Of a DNA stretch of 32,432 bases, positions 18,801-27,719 are shown in pieces. The stretch is from Candidatus Thorarchaeota archaeon (GTDB taxonomy: Archaea > Asgardarchaeota > Thorarchaeia > Thorarchaeales > Thorarchaeaceae): the NCBI GenBank assembly GCA_004376265.1, contig SOKL01000334.1:1-32432 (forward strand). The letters run 5' to 3'. Every line of letters starts with the position of its first letter. Position 1 is the stretch's first letter. Below the pieces are notes generated by a model. It searched no databases. It was given only the letters and a program-made list of their open reading frames with translations, and was not told where the DNA came from. A program made the position numbers and the translations under genes.

Positions 18801-18806
18801 TAGACA

Positions 18807-19334
18807 ATGAGGGCAGAGATACGTATTGCAGGAACTGGCGGTATGGGAGTAGTTTTAGCTGGTGTGATTCTTGGTCATGCTGCTGTTGTCTATGCCGGTC
18901 TTGAAGCAGTTCAGAGTCAGAGTTATGGTTCAGAGGCTCGCGGTACAGCCGCAAAGAGTGAGGTCATCATTAGTGACCAACCCATCAAGTATCCCAAAGT
19001 TCAGGAATCCGATTATTTCGTTGTGATGTCCCAAAAAGCGCTGGATATGTATCTGAAAGGTGCCAAGAAGGGTAGTGTAGTCATTGTCGACCCAGATTTG
19101 GTGAACACAAAGAAGGTGAAGGACGACTACGAAATTGTAGAGGTTCAAGCTATGAAGACAGCGGATGAGTTGGGTCTCAGGTTAGTTTCCAATATGGTGA
19201 TGCTGGGTGCACTTGTCAAAAAGTCTGGTCTATTCCCTATTGAAACTCTTGAGAAAGCAGTGACTGACCTAATCAGCGCAAAAGCGCTCCAGATTGATAT
19301 TAATGCAATCAAGATTGGAGCTAGATTGGTCTAA
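18807..19334 (+). CDS. korC: 2-oxoacid:ferredoxin oxidoreductase, gamma subunit
   Basis: MRAEIRIAGTGGMGVVLAGVILGHAAVVYAGLEAVQSQSYGSEARGTAAKSEVIIS. Confidence 0.92.
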   Translation: MRAEIRIAGTGGMGVVLAGVILGHAAVVYAGLEAVQSQSYGSEARGTAAKSEVIISDQPIKYPKVQESDYFVVMSQKALDMYLKGAKKGSVVIVDPDLVNTKKVKDDYEIVEVQAMKTADELGLRLVSNMVMLGALVKKSGLFPIETLEKAVTDLISAKALQIDINAIKIGARLV

Positions 19335-19609
19335 CCTCCATGAATCAGTGGTAGAACGATCAATATATCACCATCATTCAAGTCTGTTTCAAGCCCTCCT
19401 GTGAGACCAATATCTGATTCATTACACAAGATTAGCGCATCACGGTCCATCGTTTCAGGATTGGACCACACATCTCTCACGCTGTCTTCCTTCTCCAACA
19501 GTTTGGTCAATAATAATAGGAGATTGACTCCCTCTTTACACTCTAACTCGATGTTTCCGTTTCGAAATTGTTTTGCTAATGGACCTCGAAACTGAACGGT
19601 GATTTTCAT
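19331..19609 (-). CDS. MoaD/ThiS/SAMP-type ubiquitin-like protein ending in Gly-Gly
   Basis: MKITVQFRGPLAKQF...LNDGDILIVLPLIHGG*; beta-grasp-like with C-terminal GG; stop overlaps the convergent korC stop. Confidence 0.85.
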   Translation of the reverse strand: MKITVQFRGPLAKQFRNGNIELECKEGVNLLLLLTKLLEKEDSVRDVWSNPETMDRDALILCNESDIGLTGGLETDLNDGDILIVLPLIHGG

Positions 19610-19709
19610 TGTAACTGACCACTCGATGATGGTGAGTGATTAATTGATAAAGGACTTGTTTCGTGCGTTAGTATCAACTTCTATATACAGTGATGTTCGG
19701 GTTGAGAAT

Positions 19710-21236
19710 ATGGCAGCGGATTGTGAGTCTGAAACTGAACCATCAATCAAAGTAGTCCAAAGCAGATATGCCCGTGTCTTTGGCATAGACCAGGCAACTC
19801 CTGATGTGGTCCGTCTAGTCAAGATTCTATCCGTCTTATTGCCAGCTTTTGCAGCGAGCTTTCAAATCAGTACAACTTTCTGGATGATCTACATTGCCGA
19901 GTCTCTAGGCAACGGTGACTATTTTGCAGGACTCACACTCGTAGGTTTTCTCGTAATCATTCAGATGGCAATTCAGACTGCGCTCGATTATCCAACAGGA
20001 GCACTCGGAGACTGGATTGGTCAACGATATGTGATAGCTTCAGCCCTTCTATGTTACGCAGTCGCGTTCGGGCTAACATCATTGATTGTGAAGGATACAC
20101 CAGCACCATTTTGGATCTACTTGACGATATATGCACTCTTCGGACTTGGGTCCTCACAGGAGAGTGGAGCTTTCAACGCATGGTTCGATAACAATTACCG
20201 TGTCGCTATGCCACATGATAAGGACCGTAAACAGTATGGTGTGTTTCAAGGTAGGCTTGGAATGGTGTGGCAGGTTTCATCAACTTTAGTCCTACTTCCA
20301 GGGTCTTGGCTTGCGTTCTTCTATGGTGAAACATGGGTCTTCAGTTTTCAGGCTATCTTTGCTGTGTTTCTTGCGTTCGTAGTATTCAGACTTGTCCGAG
20401 ACTTGCCTGGTGTTAAGGATAAACAAGATGAACGACCATCTATTCGAGAGTATGGCTCTCTCCTCAAAGATGGTTTCAGATTTCTTTGGTCTAGTCGTTT
20501 TGTCACACTCATCATGCTTGGTGAAGTTGTGCTTTGGAGTACCAGTGTGGCATGGTGGCACCTCATTCTGTTCCCTCTCTACTTCAGTTTCCTTGTCACA
20601 TTAGTGGCTGTGAGTGCATTCAGAACTTTAGTTTTTATTCCGCAGGCACTAGCAAATGAAAGAAGTGGAGTCTTAGCAAAGAGATTTGAACCAAAGAAAT
20701 GGATTCCTCGATTCAGAATCTTGCAGTTCATGGGTGTCATCTTTTACCTGGTACTAGCAGCAATAGTATATGTTTTCCCAGGTATAGATGCAGGTACAGA
20801 TCCAGAATCCATTGAGTTCTTCACAGTACTGATTCCATTCACAAATCTCCCATTGATTGAGATACCTGTCCAGACAGCGGTTCCAGTAGCTCTACTATTC
20901 ATTCTCTTCGTGGCCCTCAGTCTTTTTGGTGGTATTGCAGGCATTCTGACTCAACGAGTAATGTTGGATGTTATTCCCAATCGCATTCGAAACTCAATGT
21001 ACTCGCTGCAACCTACACTCATCATGCTAATATCGATACCACTAGTTGCATTCTTTGGATGGCTCATCCCATTCACAGGAGGGTTCCTACTGACATTCCT
21101 CATCTGCGCATTGATATCTGTTCTAGGGGTAGGAATGATATGGGCGGCTTTCAAGAATCCAATACCAAAGGCTGACGAGCTAGTACCCGCGACTGAAAAA
21201 GAGAAGGAAGAGGTCCAAGAGATGGACGTCACATAG
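19710..21236 (+). CDS. Major facilitator superfamily transporter
   Basis: About 12 TM segments; ALDYPTGALGDWIGQRYVIASALLCYAV resembles the MFS loop 2-3 motif. Confidence 0.85.
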   Translation: MAADCESETEPSIKVVQSRYARVFGIDQATPDVVRLVKILSVLLPAFAASFQISTTFWMIYIAESLGNGDYFAGLTLVGFLVIIQMAIQTALDYPTGALGDWIGQRYVIASALLCYAVAFGLTSLIVKDTPAPFWIYLTIYALFGLGSSQESGAFNAWFDNNYRVAMPHDKDRKQYGVFQGRLGMVWQVSSTLVLLPGSWLAFFYGETWVFSFQAIFAVFLAFVVFRLVRDLPGVKDKQDERPSIREYGSLLKDGFRFLWSSRFVTLIMLGEVVLWSTSVAWWHLILFPLYFSFLVTLVAVSAFRTLVFIPQALANERSGVLAKRFEPKKWIPRFRILQFMGVIFYLVLAAIVYVFPGIDAGTDPESIEFFTVLIPFTNLPLIEIPVQTAVPVALLFILFVALSLFGGIAGILTQRVMLDVIPNRIRNSMYSLQPTLIMLISIPLVAFFGWLIPFTGGFLLTFLICALISVLGVGMIWAAFKNPIPKADELVPATEKEKEEVQEMDVT

Positions 21237-21241
21237 GACCT

Positions 21242-22207
21242 CTATTTCGACTTTGTCTTTTCTATCGATTGTTTGAGAATCTCTGGATTCAGCTCACCAG
21301 CGTGGTATGTCTTGCCACTCTCAATGTGATTGAATGTGATCTCTGCTGGGCTGAATAGAAGTGGGTCAACCTTGTAGAAGTCATTTCCTACACTCTTGAA
21401 CAAGTCATAGAATGGTTGACCATATTGTTCAGATGAGGATGATGGAACTTTTTCAATGACCTCTTTCAAGTCCTTATCATCATCGCAGATAAAGTAGAAT
21501 GTCCGACCTCCGTATAGGATGCAGTCGTTTGTAACACCCATAGCTCTGGCATCTTTCTTTGCCACTGGGGCAACTGGAGCAACACCATATCCTGATCTGA
21601 CTCTATCAAGGTCAAATTCAATCTCATGCAGTTTGTGCATACCTACTTCAACAACTCTTGCAGAAACTTGTATTGAACCGACAAGACATGCCGTGGGAGC
21701 GAGAATACAGTAGAGGTCAGAGGTTGCAATACCGCATTTGTCTGCGATATATTGAGCAACATTCTCTGGGGGTACTTCTCTTGTTTCAAGCAAAATCACT
21801 CCAACCTTGGCATCATCCTCATAACCAAGGTGTTTGTACAATTTCTTCTCAACACGAGCAAGCGCTCTTGCTGGACCCGAACCCATGGCAAAGTAACCCT
21901 CTTCGTTGATTAACCAGCCTGCATACTGTGATCCCATACATGCAATCTTCGGATGGTCGGAACTCACAACGACTGCAGGTAAATCCATGTCCCCAATGTG
22001 CATCTTGGTGTGTCGGACTACTCCAAATCCACCCAGACATATCTCACTCACTAATCTTCCGAGTTCCTCGGTTCCCGATACTTCTATACCGGCGTCAATT
22101 ATTGTTGTACCGTTCTTCAGTTCACTGACAGTACAATCCATGTCTTCCTTCTGGTCCATAATCTCTTTGGTAATCTCAAATGCTCCTTCATTTACACTAA
22201 GTTTCAT
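21242..22207 (-). CDS. mch: Methenyltetrahydromethanopterin cyclohydrolase
   Basis: MKLSVNEGAFEI...DAGIEVSGTEELGRLVSEICLGGFG..., GSQYAGWLI, FAMGSGPARAL, APTACLVGSIQVSARVVE. Confidence 0.95.
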   Translation of the reverse strand: MKLSVNEGAFEITKEIMDQKEDMDCTVSELKNGTTIIDAGIEVSGTEELGRLVSEICLGGFGVVRHTKMHIGDMDLPAVVVSSDHPKIACMGSQYAGWLINEEGYFAMGSGPARALARVEKKLYKHLGYEDDAKVGVILLETREVPPENVAQYIADKCGIATSDLYCILAPTACLVGSIQVSARVVEVGMHKLHEIEFDLDRVRSGYGVAPVAPVAKKDARAMGVTNDCILYGGRTFYFICDDDKDLKEVIEKVPSSSSEQYGQPFYDLFKSVGNDFYKVDPLLFSPAEITFNHIESGKTYHAGELNPEILKQSIEKTKSK

Positions 22208-22222
22208 GTCCTCTCTCTCTCC

Positions 22223-23077
22223 TCATATCAAATGCTGGTTCTTCGAAGCCCGAATGAATATCTCCTCCCCCGGACTTGCCTCGGCAAAGTCTCCCATGTA
22301 TTTGACCCACTTCTCTGAGTATTTGATATCCTCAGAAAGAAAATCGGGCCTCCGTTCTTTCAGATATCGAAGATAGTATGAAATGAATTCTCTATCTGAA
22401 CTACCACTGAACTTGTAGGTTGGGAACAAGGACTCTAGTTTTCCAAGACAGAAGATCATTCCCTTTGTAGCTTGAACACCCACACGTTCAGCCATATCAC
22501 CGACAACAATCACAGTTCCACCCATCATACGTATCGCTGATTGTGGACCAACGTTTCCTTTGACAGCAAGGAATCCTTTTCGCATATGCGCTGCCATCTC
22601 ACGCCCTACGTTACCAGCCACATAGACGCGTCCACCTTTCATACCATCTGTACTACCACGATAGCCAGAACAGAGGTAATCTCCCGCATCACCCTCAATC
22701 TGGATGTTGCCTCCTTCCATTTCTGCCGCAGCCCAATCACTAACTGATCCTTTCACATGGATACGACCAGCAATCATTTCAGCTCCAAGATACATTCCTG
22801 TATCCCCTTCGATAGTGAGTCTTCCTCCGTTCATCTCCTTCCCAATCATCTTCACCTTTCTCAGATCACCTTTAACAACGATATCAGTTTCTTCAGGTGT
22901 TGGACCACTCTCTCCACTGATGTCAAAGAATTCTTTGAGTTGTATGACCTGATTGCCTTGTTGCAGGGGTAGCTCCCCAATCGCATTGGCAGTCTTTCCA
23001 GCAAAATGAGTAGGAGTAATAGAATCCGCTTCCAGAGGTAATTCAGGTGTTTCCCGTAGTGACAATGTCACTGTCAT
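22223..23077 (-). CDS. fwdC: Formylmethanofuran dehydrogenase subunit C
   Basis: Repeated G-x-M-x-x-G-x-I-x-V-x-G-D beta-helix repeats (GKEMNGGRLTIEGDTGMYLGAEMIAGRIHVKGSVSDWAAAEMEGGNIQIEGDAGDYLC). Confidence 0.93.
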   Translation of the reverse strand: MTVTLSLRETPELPLEADSITPTHFAGKTANAIGELPLQQGNQVIQLKEFFDISGESGPTPEETDIVVKGDLRKVKMIGKEMNGGRLTIEGDTGMYLGAEMIAGRIHVKGSVSDWAAAEMEGGNIQIEGDAGDYLCSGYRGSTDGMKGGRVYVAGNVGREMAAHMRKGFLAVKGNVGPQSAIRMMGGTVIVVGDMAERVGVQATKGMIFCLGKLESLFPTYKFSGSSDREFISYYLRYLKERRPDFLSEDIKYSEKWVKYMGDFAEASPGEEIFIRASKNQHLI

Positions 23078-23201
23078 GAGTCCATCCTCCTTGTTTTCTG
23101 GAAATAATCCCCGTCATAAATGCTTTTACAGTTCTCCAACGCCTGTAGGAAAAAAGAAAAGGGCGGTAGACCTTCGAATTTTTACACTTGGGTGCGTTAT
23201 T

Positions 23202-24098
23202 ATGGAGATAAACGGAGTTCCTATAGAAGATACTTTTGCTGAGGCATTCAGTATGCATATGAATCGAACGATAATCACAGCCTATGATGAGGAGTGGGCA
23301 CGAACCACAGCTACTGAAGCCACTGGCTTTGGCACATCAGTAATTATGGCCCCTGCAGAGGCTGGGATAGAGTACATCATGTCTCCTGATGAAACCCCAG
23401 ATGGGCGTCCAGGAGTGCGTGTGATCTTTGCTGTTGGGTCAAAGAAGAAATTGGAGCCACAACTCTTGGCACGACTCGGACAGTGTGTGTTGACAAGCCC
23501 GACAGCGTCCGCATTTGATGACACTCCGAAACCGAAGGACCGCTACGAGATTGGTAAGAAAATTGCCATGTTCGGTGATGGTTTCCAAACCAAGAAGGGT
23601 CCTATTGATGGGAGGGTCTTATTTCTCATTCCAAGGATGAGTGGAACCTGTGTAATGCAGAACATGTTTGGTCGAGTAAAAGGAGTTGCTGGTGGCAACA
23701 TAATCTATACCTGCGAGGACGTTGAGAGTGGGATGAACAGTGGAAAGGCTGCAGTGAAGGCAATCGAGAAAGTAGAAGGTGCCTATACACCGTTTCCAGG
23801 TGGTCTCGTGGGTTCCGGCTCAAAACCCTCATCAAAATACAAAGTCCTATTTGCATCTACAAATGAGAGGTTCTGTCCCACACTGAGAGCACTGGTTCCT
23901 GATACACATGTGCCAAAGGGAAGTGAGTTCGTACAGGAGATTGTCATCAACGGTCTGACCGAGGCGAATGTTGCTGAGGCAACGAAAGTAGCTATCGAAG
24001 AGGTCTGTAAGCATCCCGGTATCACTAAGATGACTGCTGGTAACTACGACGGAAAGCTTGGACAGTACCAGATTAAACTACATGATCTGTTCAAATAG
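23202..24098 (+). CDS. ftr: Formylmethanofuran:tetrahydromethanopterin formyltransferase
   Basis: MEINGVPIEDTFAEAFSMHMNRTIITAYDEEWARTTATEATGFGTSVIMAPAEAGIE...; start moved to ATG 23202 from the ORF track 23076. Confidence 0.95.
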   Translation: MEINGVPIEDTFAEAFSMHMNRTIITAYDEEWARTTATEATGFGTSVIMAPAEAGIEYIMSPDETPDGRPGVRVIFAVGSKKKLEPQLLARLGQCVLTSPTASAFDDTPKPKDRYEIGKKIAMFGDGFQTKKGPIDGRVLFLIPRMSGTCVMQNMFGRVKGVAGGNIIYTCEDVESGMNSGKAAVKAIEKVEGAYTPFPGGLVGSGSKPSSKYKVLFASTNERFCPTLRALVPDTHVPKGSEFVQEIVINGLTEANVAEATKVAIEEVCKHPGITKMTAGNYDGKLGQYQIKLHDLFK

Positions 24099-24950
24099 TC
24101 AGTCTTTCTTGGTTCCATTTGATAAGATCTTTCCAACCTCTAAAGGAGTTTCTGAAAACATCATAGGTTGATTTGGAGAGTATGACGGTTCTTGGTTGAC
24201 CAGTTTCATGATCATCTCATCTCCGGTATCAAAGACACCTCTGAACTGTATCTCCAAGATAGGACTATACAACAGGAGAGGGAGGAATATCGCTATCATC
24301 ACATAACGGAATGGCCATAGATCGTATCCTCCTACTCCAAGAATTAGCTCATTTAGCTTGAATGCGATTTCAATGAACCCCCACCAAAAGCCAAAGAAGA
24401 TACTGACCTGTCGGAGATGTTTCAACCTATTGAACAATCCAAATGCTCGAACCATCCAGTCATCATACTCCCGATGTCCAAAAGGATAATTCAGAACTCC
24501 TCTTTTCTGCACTGTTATTACTGCAAGTTTTCCGATGAATTCCTTGTTTTCATTCTCAACAATGGCAAGCGTTCGGAACCGTTTCCTGAAGAATCCGCCT
24601 ATTGTCATGATGGAGAAGGCAAGCATCACCACCGCCCATACAATGGTTAGGGCCGCCATTATTGCTACTATAATTATGAGGCAGATAATTACACCCTCCT
24701 CACCACTGCCGCCTCCGCCACCACCACCACCATAACAGTCACCACCCCCGCCGCAACATCCGTTGCCAAATACTTCAGATGTCACTGATACACGACCAGT
24801 TTCTTGGGAATAGACGGCATTACTTCCAGGATTTACACCTGTAATACTCTCAATCTCCTTCTTGAGAGTCGAACTAGATATGCCATATGCTCGTATTGCT
24901 AGGACTTTCTTTGGCTCATCAGCCTCTGAATAATAATCCACTTGCTCCAA
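24099..24950 (-). CDS. Membrane protein of unknown function with a Gly/Cys-rich low-complexity linker
   Basis: GNGCCGGGGDCYGGGGGGGGSGEEG followed by TM segments VIICLIIIVAIMAALTIVWAVVMLAFSIM and others. Confidence 0.65.
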   Translation of the reverse strand: MEQVDYYSEADEPKKVLAIRAYGISSSTLKKEIESITGVNPGSNAVYSQETGRVSVTSEVFGNGCCGGGGDCYGGGGGGGGSGEEGVIICLIIIVAIMAALTIVWAVVMLAFSIMTIGGFFRKRFRTLAIVENENKEFIGKLAVITVQKRGVLNYPFGHREYDDWMVRAFGLFNRLKHLRQVSIFFGFWWGFIEIAFKLNELILGVGGYDLWPFRYVMIAIFLPLLLYSPILEIQFRGVFDTGDEMIMKLVNQEPSYSPNQPMMFSETPLEVGKILSNGTKKD

Positions 24951-25080
24951 CCTCCATAATTCCTAGAAACCTCTGTGATTATCACTTCTTCGCTTTTCAA
25001 TTACAAAGAACCCTGTAGAAATCTTTATCACCGATTTTCTTGCGAAGTGCGAAGTGACAGTCCTTGATTGTCATATGGAA

Positions 25081-25115
25081 GCCTCAGTAGCTCAGACTGG
25101 TTAGATCGCCTCCTC
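25081..25115 (+). pseudogene. tRNA 5'-half-like remnant
   Basis: GCCTCAG TA GCTC AGACTGGTTA GATC G CCTCC..: 7-nt acceptor-like segment, canonical T8/A9 and D-arm with GG and TTA; no anticodon loop with T33 and no matching 3' half (CTGAGGC preceded by a T-arm) nearby. Confidence 0.5.
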
Positions 25116-25136
25116 CTTTTTCAGTGACAACTTAAT

Positions 25137-25403
25137 ATGTTTTCAAAACTAGCAAATGTCCGAGTTAAATTGGTGTATCATAAGTATAGCTACGACGGTC
25201 TGAGAAATGTGCAAGCACAATACAGAAAACAATGTGTAATTTGTCCAAAGAAAGGCACTATGGAGAGAATCAGAATTAGTATTGGCCCCTTGGGACTAGG
25301 CGAGAGGGAGAGAAGTGCCTGTGATGGTTGTCCAATTGGAAAAGAACTTCGGTCAATTCAGGAAGAAATGGTCCGAAGGAGAAAAAGGGGTTGGGACATT
25401 TGA
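25137..25403 (+). CDS. Small putative zinc-binding protein of unknown function
   Basis: 88 aa with CVIC...CDGC cysteine pairs (QCVICPKKGTMERIRISIGPLGLGERERSACDGCPIGKEL). Confidence 0.5.
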   Translation: MFSKLANVRVKLVYHKYSYDGLRNVQAQYRKQCVICPKKGTMERIRISIGPLGLGERERSACDGCPIGKELRSIQEEMVRRRKRGWDI

Positions 25404-25454
25404 GCTTGTCTTAAAGCCCCCTCCTCATGAAAAGAGCTAATTGAAACTATCATT

Positions 25455-27719
25455 CTAAAGTTGTTTCTTAATTCTTGCAACGTCATCGGGTATTAGTATC
25501 AACCATTCCTGAACCATCATATTCTTTCGTGGGTCATTTGGAGGAGCAATCAAGGCCCACCTAATTGAGTCGTCTTTTCGCTCTGTTGTTGCTACCCATT
25601 TCAAAGAAATTCTACCCGTTTCATTGTAAAGTGTAATGTATTCTGGATACACATGAATTTCAATTCCTAATTTGTTAGCTAGAGAAACTTCATCATCCAA
25701 CAATCTGCTTCTATTTTTCTCTACAACTGAAAGTATGTGTTCGACAATTTCAGATTCAGACTCATCAGGATGCTTCGCATAATTCTCAAGTCTTGTTATT
25801 GGAACGTAGACCTCATTCGAATATCGTCTGGTATGTTTAAATTTTACTAGAAACTCGATTTCGTCAATAGATAATTCCGATTCCATCTTATACTTTACAT
25901 CAGTAGTTCCTAGTTTTAGAACATTTGTTCGGCTCCATCGAAATCCATTACTCTGATCAAAGCAACCATCTTCCGATATCAGGTCTTCAAGATAGGCTAC
26001 GTATGATTCCATTGAAGCTTCTCTGATAATACTAGAGAGTCGTTCATTTCGAATAGGTTTGTCACCAGAAGTAAAACCCCAGTAAATGAATGCATTTCCA
26101 ATTGGTTTCGGTATCCACATACGATAACTTTTGTTGAATTCATTAGGTTCTATTTTGAATGCCAAATCCCCAAATTGTTGAAATAAATTGGCTACAATCT
26201 TTATCCTCTCTTTGTTAGCTTCGGAATAAAATAACCGACCATCTTCTCCTAACCAGCAATCACTATTGATAATAGCACCAAGTCTAGCCCGAAGGATCTC
26301 TAGTTCTGTGCCCTTCAAGAGTTTCGGATGAATAACACCACCTCGCCCATTACTCCCTGTCATCCTCTCAATCTTATCTTCAAGATATCTTGGTGAAACA
26401 CCAATAATATCGCATTGAAGGTGAAAGATTTCTCCTAGAACTCTCGATTTTGCATTTCTATTCAGAATCTTATCTTTAGGTCTGTTTGAAACAATCTGTT
26501 CAACAAGTTTATTCAAATGACGTAAAATTTCGTACCCATTATTCAGACCGAGATGTCTTCCAGTTTCCAGTATTATCTGTGCAAGATTGCTTGGATTAAA
26601 ATGGAAATACTTCCTTGCCCACACGTTTATCATATCATTTGGTGTCTTGTCAGGATTCCATAGGTATATTCTCTCGTCCACAATGCCAATACGAACGCTT
26701 TGTTCTGAAATATTCAGATTCAATTGAGTATGTACAATTCTTTCAATTTCTGTTCTATTTTCTTGCAACCAACTCTCTATCAATGAACTATTTTCAATTT
26801 TGAAATCCATGTATGCAATCCTTGATTTTGTTTTCAATAATGCATGAGTTATCTCATTGGCAATAGATACAAAATCTTCTTCTGCGAAGAATTTTGGATC
26901 TAGTTTTGCTAACACGCTATTCAATTTACAAGAATCGCCTGAGGAAATATTATACATTGAAGCATCAATCTGTTCCATAGTTTCAATGTGCTTAGATTCT
27001 AGATATCTTTCCACGATGTCAGACTCTTTCCCTCGAATACATCTACTTAACCCATTTTTCTTCCATTCATCTATTATCCGAATTTCTTCATTCCGACGTA
27101 GATGTGAAATCAGTATAGTTTCTTTCCCTTTTTGATAGTCACTAATTCTTGGTTGTTGGATATCATGAATAGGAGCCAGTTCAGTCTGTTTCATATAATG
27201 ATTGTTTCTGACAGCTAGATAGATACTTGATTTTCTATATTGCTCCACAAAACTATCATCTTCTCTCTTTTCAGGATATTTCTCGAGAAGTCTATCAATA
27301 TCCCGCATGGATTCAATTCTGACTCTAGGTGGTCCACCATGTGTTTCTTCAAATAGGAATTGAACTAATGCATCATCCATTTCTCTGACTAATTTTGGTA
27401 TGTTGTCCTTGTGGTTATTTTCAAAGTACTCTTCCGCTTCACGAAGATGTTTTTCATATCCTCTTCTCAATCTAAATTCAGGATTCGCAAGAAGTGCAGT
27501 TACAAATTTCTGTTTAGTAACAACTATTTCTGGTTCAAATAGTGAGAATTCTGCATGATTAAGATGAACCCAATCTTCCCTTTCTTCACGAGTTAGAAGT
27601 TTAGAATGGTAATCACGAAGGAACCGATCACGTTCCTCAGAATTAAGTGACGCTTTGGGTTCTATCTCTTCTATTTTCTCCAATGTTTTATCTTCTTCAT
27701 AGTCGAATGATTCATCCAT
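25455..27719 (-). CDS. 754-aa HTH + two-motif LAGLIDADG-like protein; last gene of the T4SS-like operon; paralog of 10494-12734
   Basis: XRE-like HTH candidate MKQTELAPIHDIQQPRISDYQKGKETI; LAGLIDADG-like RARLGAIINSDCWL and YVAYLEDLISEDGCF; shared blocks with the 746-aa ORF, including LLTxxER N-terminus, VRxGxVDxxxY and G(R/K)GG(V/I)xxPK. Confidence 0.75.
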   Translation of the reverse strand: MDESFDYEEDKTLEKIEEIEPKASLNSEERDRFLRDYHSKLLTREEREDWVHLNHAEFSLFEPEIVVTKQKFVTALLANPEFRLRRGYEKHLREAEEYFENNHKDNIPKLVREMDDALVQFLFEETHGGPPRVRIESMRDIDRLLEKYPEKREDDSFVEQYRKSSIYLAVRNNHYMKQTELAPIHDIQQPRISDYQKGKETILISHLRRNEEIRIIDEWKKNGLSRCIRGKESDIVERYLESKHIETMEQIDASMYNISSGDSCKLNSVLAKLDPKFFAEEDFVSIANEITHALLKTKSRIAYMDFKIENSSLIESWLQENRTEIERIVHTQLNLNISEQSVRIGIVDERIYLWNPDKTPNDMINVWARKYFHFNPSNLAQIILETGRHLGLNNGYEILRHLNKLVEQIVSNRPKDKILNRNAKSRVLGEIFHLQCDIIGVSPRYLEDKIERMTGSNGRGGVIHPKLLKGTELEILRARLGAIINSDCWLGEDGRLFYSEANKERIKIVANLFQQFGDLAFKIEPNEFNKSYRMWIPKPIGNAFIYWGFTSGDKPIRNERLSSIIREASMESYVAYLEDLISEDGCFDQSNGFRWSRTNVLKLGTTDVKYKMESELSIDEIEFLVKFKHTRRYSNEVYVPITRLENYAKHPDESESEIVEHILSVVEKNRSRLLDDEVSLANKLGIEIHVYPEYITLYNETGRISLKWVATTERKDDSIRWALIAPPNDPRKNMMVQEWLILIPDDVARIKKQL

